A program made the translations under genes and the position numbers. Positions 54,116 to 62,706 of a stretch of DNA of 64,000 bases are shown piece after piece. Location: NCBI RefSeq assembly GCF_030817215.1, contig NZ_JAUSZA010000001.1, positions 4,190,501 to 4,254,500 on the forward strand. The letters run 5' to 3'. Source of the stretch: Paenibacillus sp. V4I3 (lineage in GTDB: Bacteria; Bacillota; Bacilli; Paenibacillales; NBRC-103111). The notes under the pieces are model-generated. The model was not told where the DNA came from, made no database searches, and saw only the letters and a list, made by a program, of their open reading frames with translations. How positions within the stretch are numbered: position 1 is the first letter of the stretch; each line of letters opens with the position of its first letter.

Positions 54116-55417
54116 TTGAAAATTGCCGTCATAGCTGATGACCTTACGGGAGCGGGGGATACTGGCGTACAGTTTGCCAAACGTGGGCTGCAAGTATCCG
54201 TGCTCCTGCAATTTGTGTCCGAGTCATGCGCGGTGTCAGAGCGGGATGTGCTCGTACTGGATACCGACAGCCGTTCCCTAGATGCCGAATCGGCATACCA
54301 AAGAGCTGCGGAGGCATCGAGGTGCGCTCAGGCTTTCGAGGCGGATGTTGTGTTTAAAAAAATCGATTCCACCTTGCGTGGGAACCTTGGGTCCGAAATT
54401 GACGCCGTTTACGACACATTTCGTCCCGATTTCGTCGTCATCGCCCCTGCCTATCCGGAAACCGGCCGTCTGGTTCGGGAAGGCAGATTGTATGTTCATG
54501 GAAAACCGCTGCATGAAACCGAGTTCGCAAACGATCCGAAAACGCCGGTCACCGAATCATATATCCCCGAATTGCTGCGGCACCAGACGAAGCAACCTTT
54601 TGAAGTCATCCCATCCGGGATATTAGCGGAAGGGAAAAGCTCTATAGAACTGGTTTTGCAAAGCTGCATGTCTCGGGGAGTCAGCTACTTACTAGTAGAT
54701 TCGGCCGATGATGAAGACCTGCGGCGTATCGTTTCCTTGATCGGGGAGACGACTTACGCTGTCGTTTGGGTCGGTTCAGCCGGCTTGGCGCGACAACTGG
54801 CTATTCAACATTCGTCTTTAACACAGCCCTCGCCACAGGAATGTCGCAAAACGGACGGACCAATACTTATCGTGATTGGCAGCGTCAGTCCTCGGTCGCG
54901 TCGCCAATTGGATGTCCTTCTCAGTAATCCGGAAGTACGGGGCATCCGGATGGAGGCTTACCAGCTCGTATCGGGCAAAACCGAAAGGGAGCAGGAATTG
55001 GCGAAAGCGGAGGAAGAAGCAGCGTTGACCTTAAGCGCAAACCTTCATACGGTGTTATATTCGTCAGGTGACCGGGAAGCCATACGACTCGCTCAGGATG
55101 CTGGAGTACGAAATGGCATGGATGCGCAAAAAGTCAGCAACGCGGTATCGCAAGCTTTGGGGGAATCCGTGTCCCGTGTACTGAGACGAGTTAGGGTTGG
55201 AGGGATCGTCATGACTGGAGGCGATACTGCAAAACATGTTTGCTCAGCTCTCCAAGCGATCGAATTCCGTGTGTTTGACGAGGTGGAAAGCGGTGTGCCG
55301 ATTGGACTGCTCATGATGGACGAACCGCTTCCGGCGGTCACCAAAGCGGGAGGATTTGGATCGGATCAAGTGCTGCTGCGAGCGTTGGAGTCATTGAATG
55401 GAGGAATCGGGATATGA
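54116..55417 (+). CDS. DUF1537 four-carbon acid-sugar kinase (DtnK-like)
   Basis: A 433-aa kinase of the same superfamily as 44431 but of the shorter type. It opens IAVIADDLTGAGDTGVQFAK with the substrate loop DDLTGAGD, continues with VFKKIDSTLRGNLG and APAYPETGR (acid-sugar contacts), and ends with MTGGDTAKHVCSAL and KAGGFGSDQVLLRAL for ATP. TTG start with AAGGAGG 9 bases upstream. It overlaps pdxA2 by 4 bases. DUF1537-PdxA2 pairs are known to convert D-threonate (or an isomer) to dihydroxyacetone phosphate by 4-phosphorylation and oxidative decarboxylation. Confidence 0.92.
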   Translation: MKIAVIADDLTGAGDTGVQFAKRGLQVSVLLQFVSESCAVSERDVLVLDTDSRSLDAESAYQRAAEASRCAQAFEADVVFKKIDSTLRGNLGSEIDAVYDTFRPDFVVIAPAYPETGRLVREGRLYVHGKPLHETEFANDPKTPVTESYIPELLRHQTKQPFEVIPSGILAEGKSSIELVLQSCMSRGVSYLLVDSADDEDLRRIVSLIGETTYAVVWVGSAGLARQLAIQHSSLTQPSPQECRKTDGPILIVIGSVSPRSRRQLDVLLSNPEVRGIRMEAYQLVSGKTEREQELAKAEEEAALTLSANLHTVLYSSGDREAIRLAQDAGVRNGMDAQKVSNAVSQALGESVSRVLRRVRVGGIVMTGGDTAKHVCSALQAIEFRVFDEVESGVPIGLLMMDEPLPAVTKAGGFGSDQVLLRALESLNGGIGI

Positions 55418-56433
55418 AACCAATTATTGGAATTACAATGGGCGATGCATCAGGCATCGGACCTGAAATAATCGTGAAAGCGCTGCATCATGCTCCGGTA
55501 TACGAAACCTGCCGTCCGCTCGTGATTGGCGACCCCGTTATGTTGAAACGGGCTCTTCAGATCGTGGGAGGTTCGGCTTCCATACATACAGTGTCAGGAC
55601 CACCAGAGGGGCGTTACGAATACGGCAGCATCGATTGCTTGGATATACGTCTGCTCCCACCGAATCTTCCATTCGGTAAAGTATCCGCCGATGCGGGACA
55701 CGCCGCTTATAAGTTCGTTGAGAAAGCAGTGGAATTGGCGTTAGCCAGGCAAATTGACGCCATATGCACCGCCCCGTTAAACAAGGAGGCTCTGCATAAG
55801 GGTGGTCACCTATATCCGGGTCATACGGAAATATTGGCAGGATTGACGAGTACCGAAGACTATTGCATGATGCTCACTGCCCCGAAGCTGAAGGTCATAC
55901 ATTTGACTACACACGTCGGATTAATTCAGGCGATCGAGATGATCGACCCGGAGCGGACATACAAAGTGATTAAGCTGGCGCATGAAACGTTACGGAGGGC
56001 TGGAAATGATAGACCGCGTATCGCCGTTTGCGGGATTAATCCGCATGCAGGGGAGAATGGCTTGTTTGGGAACGGGGAGGAAGAACAGAAACTGATTCCC
56101 GGCATCATGCAGGCAGCGGAAGAAGGTGTGGACGTTACCGGCCCTTATCCAGCGGATACACTATTTTATCGGGCTGTTTGCGGGGATTTTGACATTGTAG
56201 TGGCTTGTTATCATGATCAAGGACATGTTCCGATCAAAGTGCTCGGCATTGAAGCAGGCGTGAATATCACGATCGGGTTGAACGGAGGCATCATCCGCAC
56301 CTCAGTCGATCATGGAACGGCCTTTGACATTGCCGGTACAGGTAAAGCGGATGAACGAAGTATGTTGGCAGCGATCCGCTCTGCGATTGAGCTTGCGCCC
56401 AAACGGATTGACAACCTTTCACAAAACATATAA
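55414..56433 (+). CDS. pdxA2: PdxA2-type 4-phospho-acid dehydrogenase
   Basis: A 339-aa metal- and NAD-dependent beta-decarboxylating dehydrogenase, homologous to 4-hydroxythreonine-4-phosphate dehydrogenase. GITMGDASGIGPEI opens the protein. The three metal histidines lie in YPGHTEIL, LTTHVGLIQAIE and ACYHDQGHVPIKVLG, and FVTVGLN-type binding is seen in NITIGLNGGIIRTSVDHGTAFDIAG. The ATGA overlap with the DUF1537 kinase fixes its role as sugar-acid phosphate dehydrogenase rather than vitamin B6 synthesis. Confidence 0.9.
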   Translation: MKPIIGITMGDASGIGPEIIVKALHHAPVYETCRPLVIGDPVMLKRALQIVGGSASIHTVSGPPEGRYEYGSIDCLDIRLLPPNLPFGKVSADAGHAAYKFVEKAVELALARQIDAICTAPLNKEALHKGGHLYPGHTEILAGLTSTEDYCMMLTAPKLKVIHLTTHVGLIQAIEMIDPERTYKVIKLAHETLRRAGNDRPRIAVCGINPHAGENGLFGNGEEEQKLIPGIMQAAEEGVDVTGPYPADTLFYRAVCGDFDIVVACYHDQGHVPIKVLGIEAGVNITIGLNGGIIRTSVDHGTAFDIAGTGKADERSMLAAIRSAIELAPKRIDNLSQNI

Positions 56434-56474
56434 CCGATGCATTCTACTATCCGATCCATACAAGGAGAGATACG

Positions 56475-57368
56475 ATGTTAAAGCCCGCCGGCATTATTCC
56501 CGCTATGATTACCCCTTTTGACGAAACTCAAAACATCAATGAGTCCGCATTACGACAATTAGTCCGCAGGTTCATCGATGCAAGCGTTCACGGTCTGTTT
56601 TGCCTCGGTACCAATGGGGAGTTCTTTGCTTTGACGATCGAAGAAAAGTTGCGAGTTGCCGAGATCGTCATAGAGGAAGCGCAAGGCAGGCTTCCGATTT
56701 ATGTGGGCGCAGGGTGTGTCGGAACGAAGGAAACGGCCCAGTTGGCCGCAAGCCTGGAACAAATGGGAGCCGATGCGTTATCTATTATAACTCCCTATTT
56801 TTTGGCGTTTACGCAGCAGGAGCTGATCGAGCATTTCCGTACGGTTGCGGAAGCGACGGCACTACCTATTATTTTGTATAACATTCCGGCGCGGACTGGC
56901 AACTCTCTTTTACCTCGGACGGTCATGGAGTTAAGTAAAGTGCCTAACATTGTTGGAATCAAAGACAGCAGCGGAAGCTTTGATAACATTTTGCAAATTC
57001 TAGAGCTGTGCGAGCCGGATTTTGCCGTATTGGCAGGGACAGACTCGCTCATATTGCCTACACTAATGGCTGGAGGACACGGAGCCATCGCAGCAACAGC
57101 CAATGTATTCCCGGAGGTCGTCAGCTCCATTTACGATTTATGGATGCAGGGTAAACCGGAAGAAGCCGAATTGTCACAGCGAAAGCTGCGCGCTCTGCGC
57201 AGTGCGTTCTCGCTGGGAACCCTGCCGTCCGTTCTGAAGGAAGTGATGAACATGATCGGTTTGCCTGCGGGAGAACCGCGACTGCCGGTTCAATCGCTCA
57301 CTCCATCAGCCAAAGGGGAGCTGAGAATTGTGATGGATCGATATATGGGCGAAGGCGTCATAAAATAA
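56475..57368 (+). CDS. DapA-family (class I aldolase/lyase) protein, copy 1
   Basis: A 297-aa TIM barrel of the dihydrodipicolinate synthase/N-acetylneuraminate lyase family. The pyruvate carboxylate loop reads GTNGEFFAL (canonical GTTGE), the Tyr is in ILYNIPARTGN, and the Schiff-base Lys in IVGIKDSSGSF. All core residues are thus present. Given the sugar-acid setting, a 2-keto-3-deoxy-acid aldolase or dehydratase fits better than lysine synthesis. AAGGAGAG precedes ATG. It is followed by a divergent paralogue. Confidence 0.88.
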   Translation: MLKPAGIIPAMITPFDETQNINESALRQLVRRFIDASVHGLFCLGTNGEFFALTIEEKLRVAEIVIEEAQGRLPIYVGAGCVGTKETAQLAASLEQMGADALSIITPYFLAFTQQELIEHFRTVAEATALPIILYNIPARTGNSLLPRTVMELSKVPNIVGIKDSSGSFDNILQILELCEPDFAVLAGTDSLILPTLMAGGHGAIAATANVFPEVVSSIYDLWMQGKPEEAELSQRKLRALRSAFSLGTLPSVLKEVMNMIGLPAGEPRLPVQSLTPSAKGELRIVMDRYMGEGVIK

Positions 57369-57387
57369 TCAGGATGAGGTGTTGAAG

Positions 57388-58329
57388 ATGAAGGATGTAA
57401 ACATTCCGAATGGAGTTTGGCCAACGATGCTGACCCCGTTCACAAATTCCAACGAAGTGGACTATGGCGCATTAGGGCAACTAGTCGAATGGTATATTGC
57501 CCAAGGCGTTCACGGCCTGTTCGCGGTCTGCCAATCGAGTGAAATGTTTTACTTGTCTTTGGAGGAGAGAGTAGGGATCGCGCGGTTCGTTAAGGAGAAG
57601 GCTTCTGGCCGTGTGCCAGTGATCGCTTCTGGCCATATCTCAGACAGATTCGATAAACAGGTGGAAGAGCTTCAGCGGATGGCTGACACGGGAGTTGATG
57701 CGGTCGTGTTGGTCAGCAACCGGCTAGCCGGGCCGGAAGAATCGGACGAGATATGGTTGACCCGTGCAATGGAGCTGCTGGATCGAGTGCCGGGTGTGCT
57801 TTTTGGTATTTACGAATGCCCATATCCTTATAAAAGGCTGATGACCCCGAAGCTGCTCAAATGGTGCGCGGATACGGGCAGGTTTGGGTTTCTCAAGGAC
57901 ACGAGCTGCGATCTTAAGCATATTGCCGAGAAGCTCGATGCGGTAAAAGGAAGTCCATTGAAAATATTCAATGCTAATTCCGCAACACTGCTTGAATCGT
58001 TACGTTTGGGCGCGGCCGGCTTCAGCGGCGTAATGGCCAATTTTCATCCCGAGCTGTATGTACGTTTGATGGAGCGTTGGAATATAGAGACCAATACGGC
58101 CGAAATGATACAAGCGTTTGCCGGACCAGCGTCCTTGATCGAACTGCAGATGTATCCCGTCAATGCGAAATATCATCTGCGAAAAATAGGCCTACCCCTA
58201 GCAATACACTGCCGCACCAGAGATTCTAGTGCTTTCAGAGAAAACCAAAGGTTTGAAGTGGAGCAGCTGGGTTCGCTGTATCAATTGTTCAAGCAGCAGT
58301 TTATAACAAAATCGAATGTAAGCGTTTGA
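57388..58329 (+). CDS. DapA-family (class I aldolase/lyase) protein, copy 2
   Basis: A 313-aa relative of the previous gene but strongly diverged. The Schiff-base Lys is kept (FGFLKDTSCDL) and the Tyr in FGIYECPYPYKR, but the GTTGE loop has become VCQSSEMFYL, so the carboxylate-binding site differs. The substrate is therefore unlikely to be the same as for copy 1. ATG at 57388 with GAGGTG 7 bases upstream. The last codons overlap a cre-like TGTAAGCGTTTGAG that was judged too weak to call. Confidence 0.85.
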   Translation: MKDVNIPNGVWPTMLTPFTNSNEVDYGALGQLVEWYIAQGVHGLFAVCQSSEMFYLSLEERVGIARFVKEKASGRVPVIASGHISDRFDKQVEELQRMADTGVDAVVLVSNRLAGPEESDEIWLTRAMELLDRVPGVLFGIYECPYPYKRLMTPKLLKWCADTGRFGFLKDTSCDLKHIAEKLDAVKGSPLKIFNANSATLLESLRLGAAGFSGVMANFHPELYVRLMERWNIETNTAEMIQAFAGPASLIELQMYPVNAKYHLRKIGLPLAIHCRTRDSSAFRENQRFEVEQLGSLYQLFKQQFITKSNVSV

Positions 58330-58359
58330 GCAGAGTGAAAATACGAGGGGGGCGTTACA

Positions 58360-58998
58360 GTGCCATTTAAAGCAAAGGACAAAATCGTATTTATCGGTGA
58401 CAGTATAACGGACAAGGGAAGAAAAAAGGACCCCTTAAAGCTGGGCTCGGGTTATGTTCGGCTGCTGCACGATTATCTCACTGCGGTATATCCGAAGCTG
58501 TCGTTGAAAATAATCAATGAAGGTGTATCCGGAAACCGCGTCATTGATTTGGAGAGAAGATGGAGAATCGATGTACTGGATCACCAACCGCAGTGGATTT
58601 CGATTTCTATCGGTATCAATGACGTATGGCGGCAATTGGATTCGCCAGATGCGGAACAAGTATACCCCGACAAGTTCGAAGCGGTGTATCGCAGCCTGCT
58701 GGAACAAGCAAAACAATTACCCAATTGTCGTGCGATTCTCATGCAGCCTACGGTAATCAAGGAGTATCCTGATTCTACAGGGACCCAGTTACTGAAACCT
58801 TACGTGGATATTGTTAACCGTCTGACGGAAGAATTTAATGGCATCCTTGTGCCGACGCATGAAGCATTTATCGATTTCTTACAGTGTGAAACAGGTCAGG
58901 ACTTAACGACCGATGGCGTTCACATGAACACGCTTGGAGATATGCTGATGGCCACAACTTGGCTGAAGGCGGTTACGGGCACCCCCAATAGGAATTAG
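58360..58998 (+). CDS. SGNH hydrolase, rhamnogalacturonan-acetylesterase-like
   Basis: A 212-aa cytoplasmic esterase. Block I is IVFIGDSITDKGR with nucleophile Ser, block II Gly in GVSGNRV, block III SIGINDVWRQ with Asn, and block V DGVHMNTLGDMLMA with Asp and His. Small SGNH esterases in glycan loci usually remove acetyl groups. GTG start with GAGGGGGG upstream. It is the last gene before a terminator in the dehydrogenase-kinase-lyase series. Confidence 0.9.
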   Translation: MPFKAKDKIVFIGDSITDKGRKKDPLKLGSGYVRLLHDYLTAVYPKLSLKIINEGVSGNRVIDLERRWRIDVLDHQPQWISISIGINDVWRQLDSPDAEQVYPDKFEAVYRSLLEQAKQLPNCRAILMQPTVIKEYPDSTGTQLLKPYVDIVNRLTEEFNGILVPTHEAFIDFLQCETGQDLTTDGVHMNTLGDMLMATTWLKAVTGTPNRN

Positions 58999-59011
58999 TA
59001 TTGGCTATTAT

Positions 59012-59049
59012 TCAGACTGCATGCCATTCACGATGGATGCAGTCTTTTT
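59012..59049 (+). terminator. Terminator after the SGNH esterase
   Basis: GACTGCAT (59015-59022) pairs with ATGCAGTC (59037-59044), followed by TTTTTC. Confidence 0.8.
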
Positions 59050-59105
59050 CATGACTTTTTTCAAGAGATTCATGGAGAGGTGGAAGGCGTCGCCTATAAA
59101 ATAGG

Positions 59106-59170
59106 TGAATTCGCCCTATAAACGAAAGTTGAATTTTAGATACACTTGACTCAAGCATCCCGGTGAAGGG
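59106..59170 (+). promoter_or_regulatory. Control region of the second GH78 gene
   Basis: It contains TGAATT at 59106 and 59130, the shared TCGCCCTATA block (59111-59120), TTGACT (59146-59151), and a hairpin GACTC...CCC-loop-GGGAGTC ending near 59172 just before the AGGAGG ribosome site. Confidence 0.4.
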
Positions 59171-59195
59171 AGTCTGTCTATAGGAGGAGAGGACT

Positions 59196-61916
59196 ATGAA
59201 AGTTTCTGATCTAAAAACGGAATACATCGAAAATCCGTTAGGTATCGTTACAACCGTTCCCCGCTTAAGCTGGATCATGGAATCGGAAGAATACGGTCAG
59301 GTCCAGTCGGCCTATCACGTATTGGTAGCATCTCGTCCGGAGCTGTTGAATGAGAATAAGGGCGATCTATGGGACAGTGGAAAGGTTCAGTCCGACCAAT
59401 CTATCCATATCTCTTACGAAGGAGCACCTCTAGAATCTAAGCGGGTTTATTATTGGAGGGTCAGGGTTTGGGATAAACGCGATATGGTGTCTGAATGGAG
59501 CAGGTCAGCTCACTGGTCGATGGGATTTCTAAACCAAAACGAATGGCAAGCACGTTGGATTGGCAGAACCAATCCTCAGAATACGGAGCTTTTGCCTTCT
59601 CCCTATATGAGAAAAACATTTCGAATCGAAAAGCCGGTCCGCCAGGCTTTCATTTACGCAACTGCATTGGGCTTGTACGAACTGCATATTAACGGTGAAA
59701 GGGTAGGACGAGATTATTTTGCCCCCGGATGGACAGATTACAACATTAGGGTACAGGTTCAGACCTACGACGTAACGGCGCATCTGGGTACCGGAAGTTT
59801 CGGAAGTATGGCTTTGGGAGCGATCCTAGGCACTGGTTGGTATGCCGGTCACGTGGGCATGTTCGGTTCGAACAGGTACGGAGACAACCCTTACTTGCTC
59901 CTTGAACTGCATATCGAATATGAGGACGGTTCCTCTGACATTATTGTGACCGATGAATCATGGAAAGCGTTTGCAGGTCCTATCCTGTACTCGGATTTAC
60001 TAAAAGGCGAAAGTTTTGACGCCCGTCTGGAACCGAAGGGATGGAGCCTGCCTGGATTTGACGATGACTCTTGGGAGACGCCTGTTGTTTTGGAACGCTA
60101 CGATGGGGTCCTGACGGCACAAGTAGATCCTCCTGTTCAAGTCATGAAGGAACTGCTGCCGATCAGCATGAAGAAAACACCGCGAGGCTCTTACCTATTT
60201 GACATGGGACAAAATATGGTTGGCTGGGTTCGTCTTCAAGTTGAAGACGGGCAAGAAGGTCAGAAAGTTACCGTCAGCTGCGCGGAAATGTTGAATGACG
60301 ATAATACGTCGTTATACACCATAAATCTGCGCGAAGCCGTTCAGCAGGAGACCTACATCCTAAGTGGTGAAAGGGAGGAATGTCTGGAACCTCACTTTAC
60401 TTTTCACGGGTTCCGGTATGTGGAAGTAACGGGATTGATGAATTCACCCACGCTGCAAACGGTCATCGGTAGAGTGGTTCATTCGGCGACGCCGCAAACG
60501 GGTTGGTTAGAAACTTCCAATGTCATGCTGAATAAGCTTCTAAGCAATATTGAGTGGGGACAACGCGGCAATTTTCTCAGCGTGCCGACGGACTGTCCGC
60601 AGCGTGACGAACGGTTAGGTTGGACGGGAGACGCGCAAATTTTCGCTCGTACGGCCAGTTTTAATATGGATGTCGGACGCTTTTTCAATAAGTATATGAT
60701 CGACGTTATCGATGCCCAACGGCCCTCCGGAGCTTTTCCAGATGTGGCGCCGGATTCCGGCTGGGAAGCGTTTAAGCATAATCATGCGGAACTTAACTGG
60801 CATGCTCCCGACAATGGCGGATGGGGTGATGCGGGGGTTATTATTCCTTGGACCGTTTACCAGGTGTATGGCGACCACAGAAATTTGGAGGAATGCTATC
60901 CGGCGATGGTCAGATGGGTGGAGTATTTGCAAGCGAACACGGTGGACTTGATCCGACCGGGTTACTCGAATTATGGGGATTGGCTCTCCATCCATGCGGA
61001 CACGCCAAAGGACGTGCTCGATACTGCTTATTTCGCTTACAGCACCTTACTGTTGTCCAAATCTGCGAAGGCACTCGGCAAGGAAGAAGATACACGTAAA
61101 TACGCGGATTTGTTTGAAAAGATCAAACAAGCTTTCGAGGATGCGTTTGTGGATGAGGCCGGACGGATCAAAGGAGATACGCAGACCGTATACGTGCTTG
61201 CACTGAAGATGAACCTGCTGACAGAAGAGCAGCGCAAACTTGCGGTTCGACATTTGGCGGGGAATATCCAGCTGCACGGCAATCATTTGACGACAGGTTT
61301 TCTCGGCGTCGGGTATTTACTTCCTGCTTTAACCGAAGGGGGGAGAGAAGATCTTGCTTACACCTTGCTCAATCAAGGTACTTTCCCTTCTTGGCTTTAT
61401 TCCATCAAGCATGGAGCTACGACCATTTGGGAACGGTGGGACGCCTGGACAGAAACAAACGGATTCCAGAATCCGGGTATGAATTCGTTTAATCATTACT
61501 CGTTGGGTTCAGTTGGCGAGTGGATGTATCAAAATATTATGGGGATCAACACAGACGAGGACAGACCGGGATATAAGCATATCGTGATTCATCCCCGTCC
61601 AGGGGGCGGGCTCCATTTCGCCAAGGGCGAATTTCATTCTGTTTACGGCAGGATCCGAGTAGAGTGGAAATTGGAGCGGTCGTGGTTCGTTTTGAAAGTC
61701 CAAATTCCTGTGAACACAACTGCCACGATCTATGTGCCAGGTGCCGTCCTGAATGAGGATGGGCACGTAACCGAGGGATTGCATTATGTAGGAATGGAAA
61801 ACAATAAATCCATTTACAGCGCTGGTTCAGGAAGTTACACATTCGTTTCTCGGTGGACAGATGTCGGATTGTGTCTGGGAGCGGAGACAAATGTCACGCA
61901 TGAGATTGGAGCGTAA
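59196..61916 (+). CDS. GH78 alpha-L-rhamnosidase (second copy)
   Basis: A 906-aa enzyme of the RhaB/RhaL-like GH78 clade. Domains in order: MKVSDLKTEYIENPLGI with fibronectin-like fold, Bac_rhamnosid_N (RQAFIYATALGLYELHINGERV), CBM67-like sandwich, six-hairpin catalytic barrel, and C-terminal sandwich. The catalytic motif is DCPQRDERLGWTGDAQIF, and the second Glu lies in GATTIWERWDAW. No signal peptide. AGGAGG lies upstream of ATG. Its end overlaps the SDR gene by 26 bases. Two GH78 clades imply two rhamnosyl linkages. Confidence 0.95.
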   Translation: MKVSDLKTEYIENPLGIVTTVPRLSWIMESEEYGQVQSAYHVLVASRPELLNENKGDLWDSGKVQSDQSIHISYEGAPLESKRVYYWRVRVWDKRDMVSEWSRSAHWSMGFLNQNEWQARWIGRTNPQNTELLPSPYMRKTFRIEKPVRQAFIYATALGLYELHINGERVGRDYFAPGWTDYNIRVQVQTYDVTAHLGTGSFGSMALGAILGTGWYAGHVGMFGSNRYGDNPYLLLELHIEYEDGSSDIIVTDESWKAFAGPILYSDLLKGESFDARLEPKGWSLPGFDDDSWETPVVLERYDGVLTAQVDPPVQVMKELLPISMKKTPRGSYLFDMGQNMVGWVRLQVEDGQEGQKVTVSCAEMLNDDNTSLYTINLREAVQQETYILSGEREECLEPHFTFHGFRYVEVTGLMNSPTLQTVIGRVVHSATPQTGWLETSNVMLNKLLSNIEWGQRGNFLSVPTDCPQRDERLGWTGDAQIFARTASFNMDVGRFFNKYMIDVIDAQRPSGAFPDVAPDSGWEAFKHNHAELNWHAPDNGGWGDAGVIIPWTVYQVYGDHRNLEECYPAMVRWVEYLQANTVDLIRPGYSNYGDWLSIHADTPKDVLDTAYFAYSTLLLSKSAKALGKEEDTRKYADLFEKIKQAFEDAFVDEAGRIKGDTQTVYVLALKMNLLTEEQRKLAVRHLAGNIQLHGNHLTTGFLGVGYLLPALTEGGREDLAYTLLNQGTFPSWLYSIKHGATTIWERWDAWTETNGFQNPGMNSFNHYSLGSVGEWMYQNIMGINTDEDRPGYKHIVIHPRPGGGLHFAKGEFHSVYGRIRVEWKLERSWFVLKVQIPVNTTATIYVPGAVLNEDGHVTEGLHYVGMENNKSIYSAGSGSYTFVSRWTDVGLCLGAETNVTHEIGA

Positions 61917-62670
61917 AGTAGCTGTTATTACCGGTGCAGCTTCCGGTATTGGAGAGGCTGTTGCACGGCGATTCGCCGAAGAGGGAGCCTGCGTTATCGT
62001 CAATGACATTTCCGAAGAGGGAGTTCGGGTCGTCGAAGAGATCGTAGAGGCAGGTGGGAACGCCTTGTTTGTCCACGCAGATATTCGCGCCGAAAACAGC
62101 GTAATTGCATTGATGGAAGCTGCCAAAACATATTTCGGCGCCCTGCATATTCTCGTTAACAACGCCGGGGTTACTTGTAGTGCGAACGTCGTGACAGCTG
62201 ACGAAGCAGCTTGGGATCACGTGATGAATTTGAATTTGAAAAGCGCTTGGTACTGCTGCAAGCACGCCATTCCGTTCATGATGGAACAGGGTGGTGGCAG
62301 CATAGTCAACATCGGCTCGACTCATGTTATCCGTACGCAGCGAAATCATTTCCCTTATCACTCTTCCAAGGCAGGCATGCTTGCGATGGCGCAAGGGATA
62401 TGTGTCGATTTCGGAGGTCAGGGAATCCGTGCAAATACCATTAGCCCGGGGTTTATTGAAACCCCGCTTGCCGAGACCTACATGCAGTCCTATCCAAACC
62501 GGGAACAGAAACGCAATGCCATGCTGGCAACACACCCTGTCGGGCGATTCGGTAAGCCGGAAGACGTGGCGAATGCGGCCGTTTTTCTTGCATCTGATGA
62601 AGCCGGATTCATTGCTGGAGCAAATCTCGTTGTGGACGGAGGCAGGTCTGTTCTGCAGGTCTTCGATTAA
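61891..62670 (+). CDS. Short-chain dehydrogenase/reductase (SDR)
   Basis: A 259-aa NAD(P)-dependent classical SDR. Cofactor loop TGAASGIGEAVA, an acidic residue after strand 2 (VNDISEE) suggesting NAD, NNAG in ILVNNAGVT, catalytic Ser in NIGSTHV and Tyr-x3-Lys in PYHSSKAG. Sugar or sugar-acid oxidation (for example of L-rhamnose or L-fucose at C1) is plausible here. ATG at 61891 has GGAG nearby; the frame opens at 61861 inside the GH78 gene. Confidence 0.88.
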   Translation: MSRMRLERKVAVITGAASGIGEAVARRFAEEGACVIVNDISEEGVRVVEEIVEAGGNALFVHADIRAENSVIALMEAAKTYFGALHILVNNAGVTCSANVVTADEAAWDHVMNLNLKSAWYCCKHAIPFMMEQGGGSIVNIGSTHVIRTQRNHFPYHSSKAGMLAMAQGICVDFGGQGIRANTISPGFIETPLAETYMQSYPNREQKRNAMLATHPVGRFGKPEDVANAAVFLASDEAGFIAGANLVVDGGRSVLQVFD

Positions 62671-62706
62671 AGATCGAACGGTTAATCATAACAAGGGAGA
62701 GAGACT

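Noticed and set aside
55414-56433. PdxA of vitamin B6 synthesis
   Set aside because: A four-base overlap with a DUF1537 kinase and the catabolic neighbours point to the PdxA2 role instead.
58317-58330. TGTAAGCGTTTGAG as a cre site
   Set aside because: The CA end of the consensus is missing and it overlaps coding sequence within an operon.
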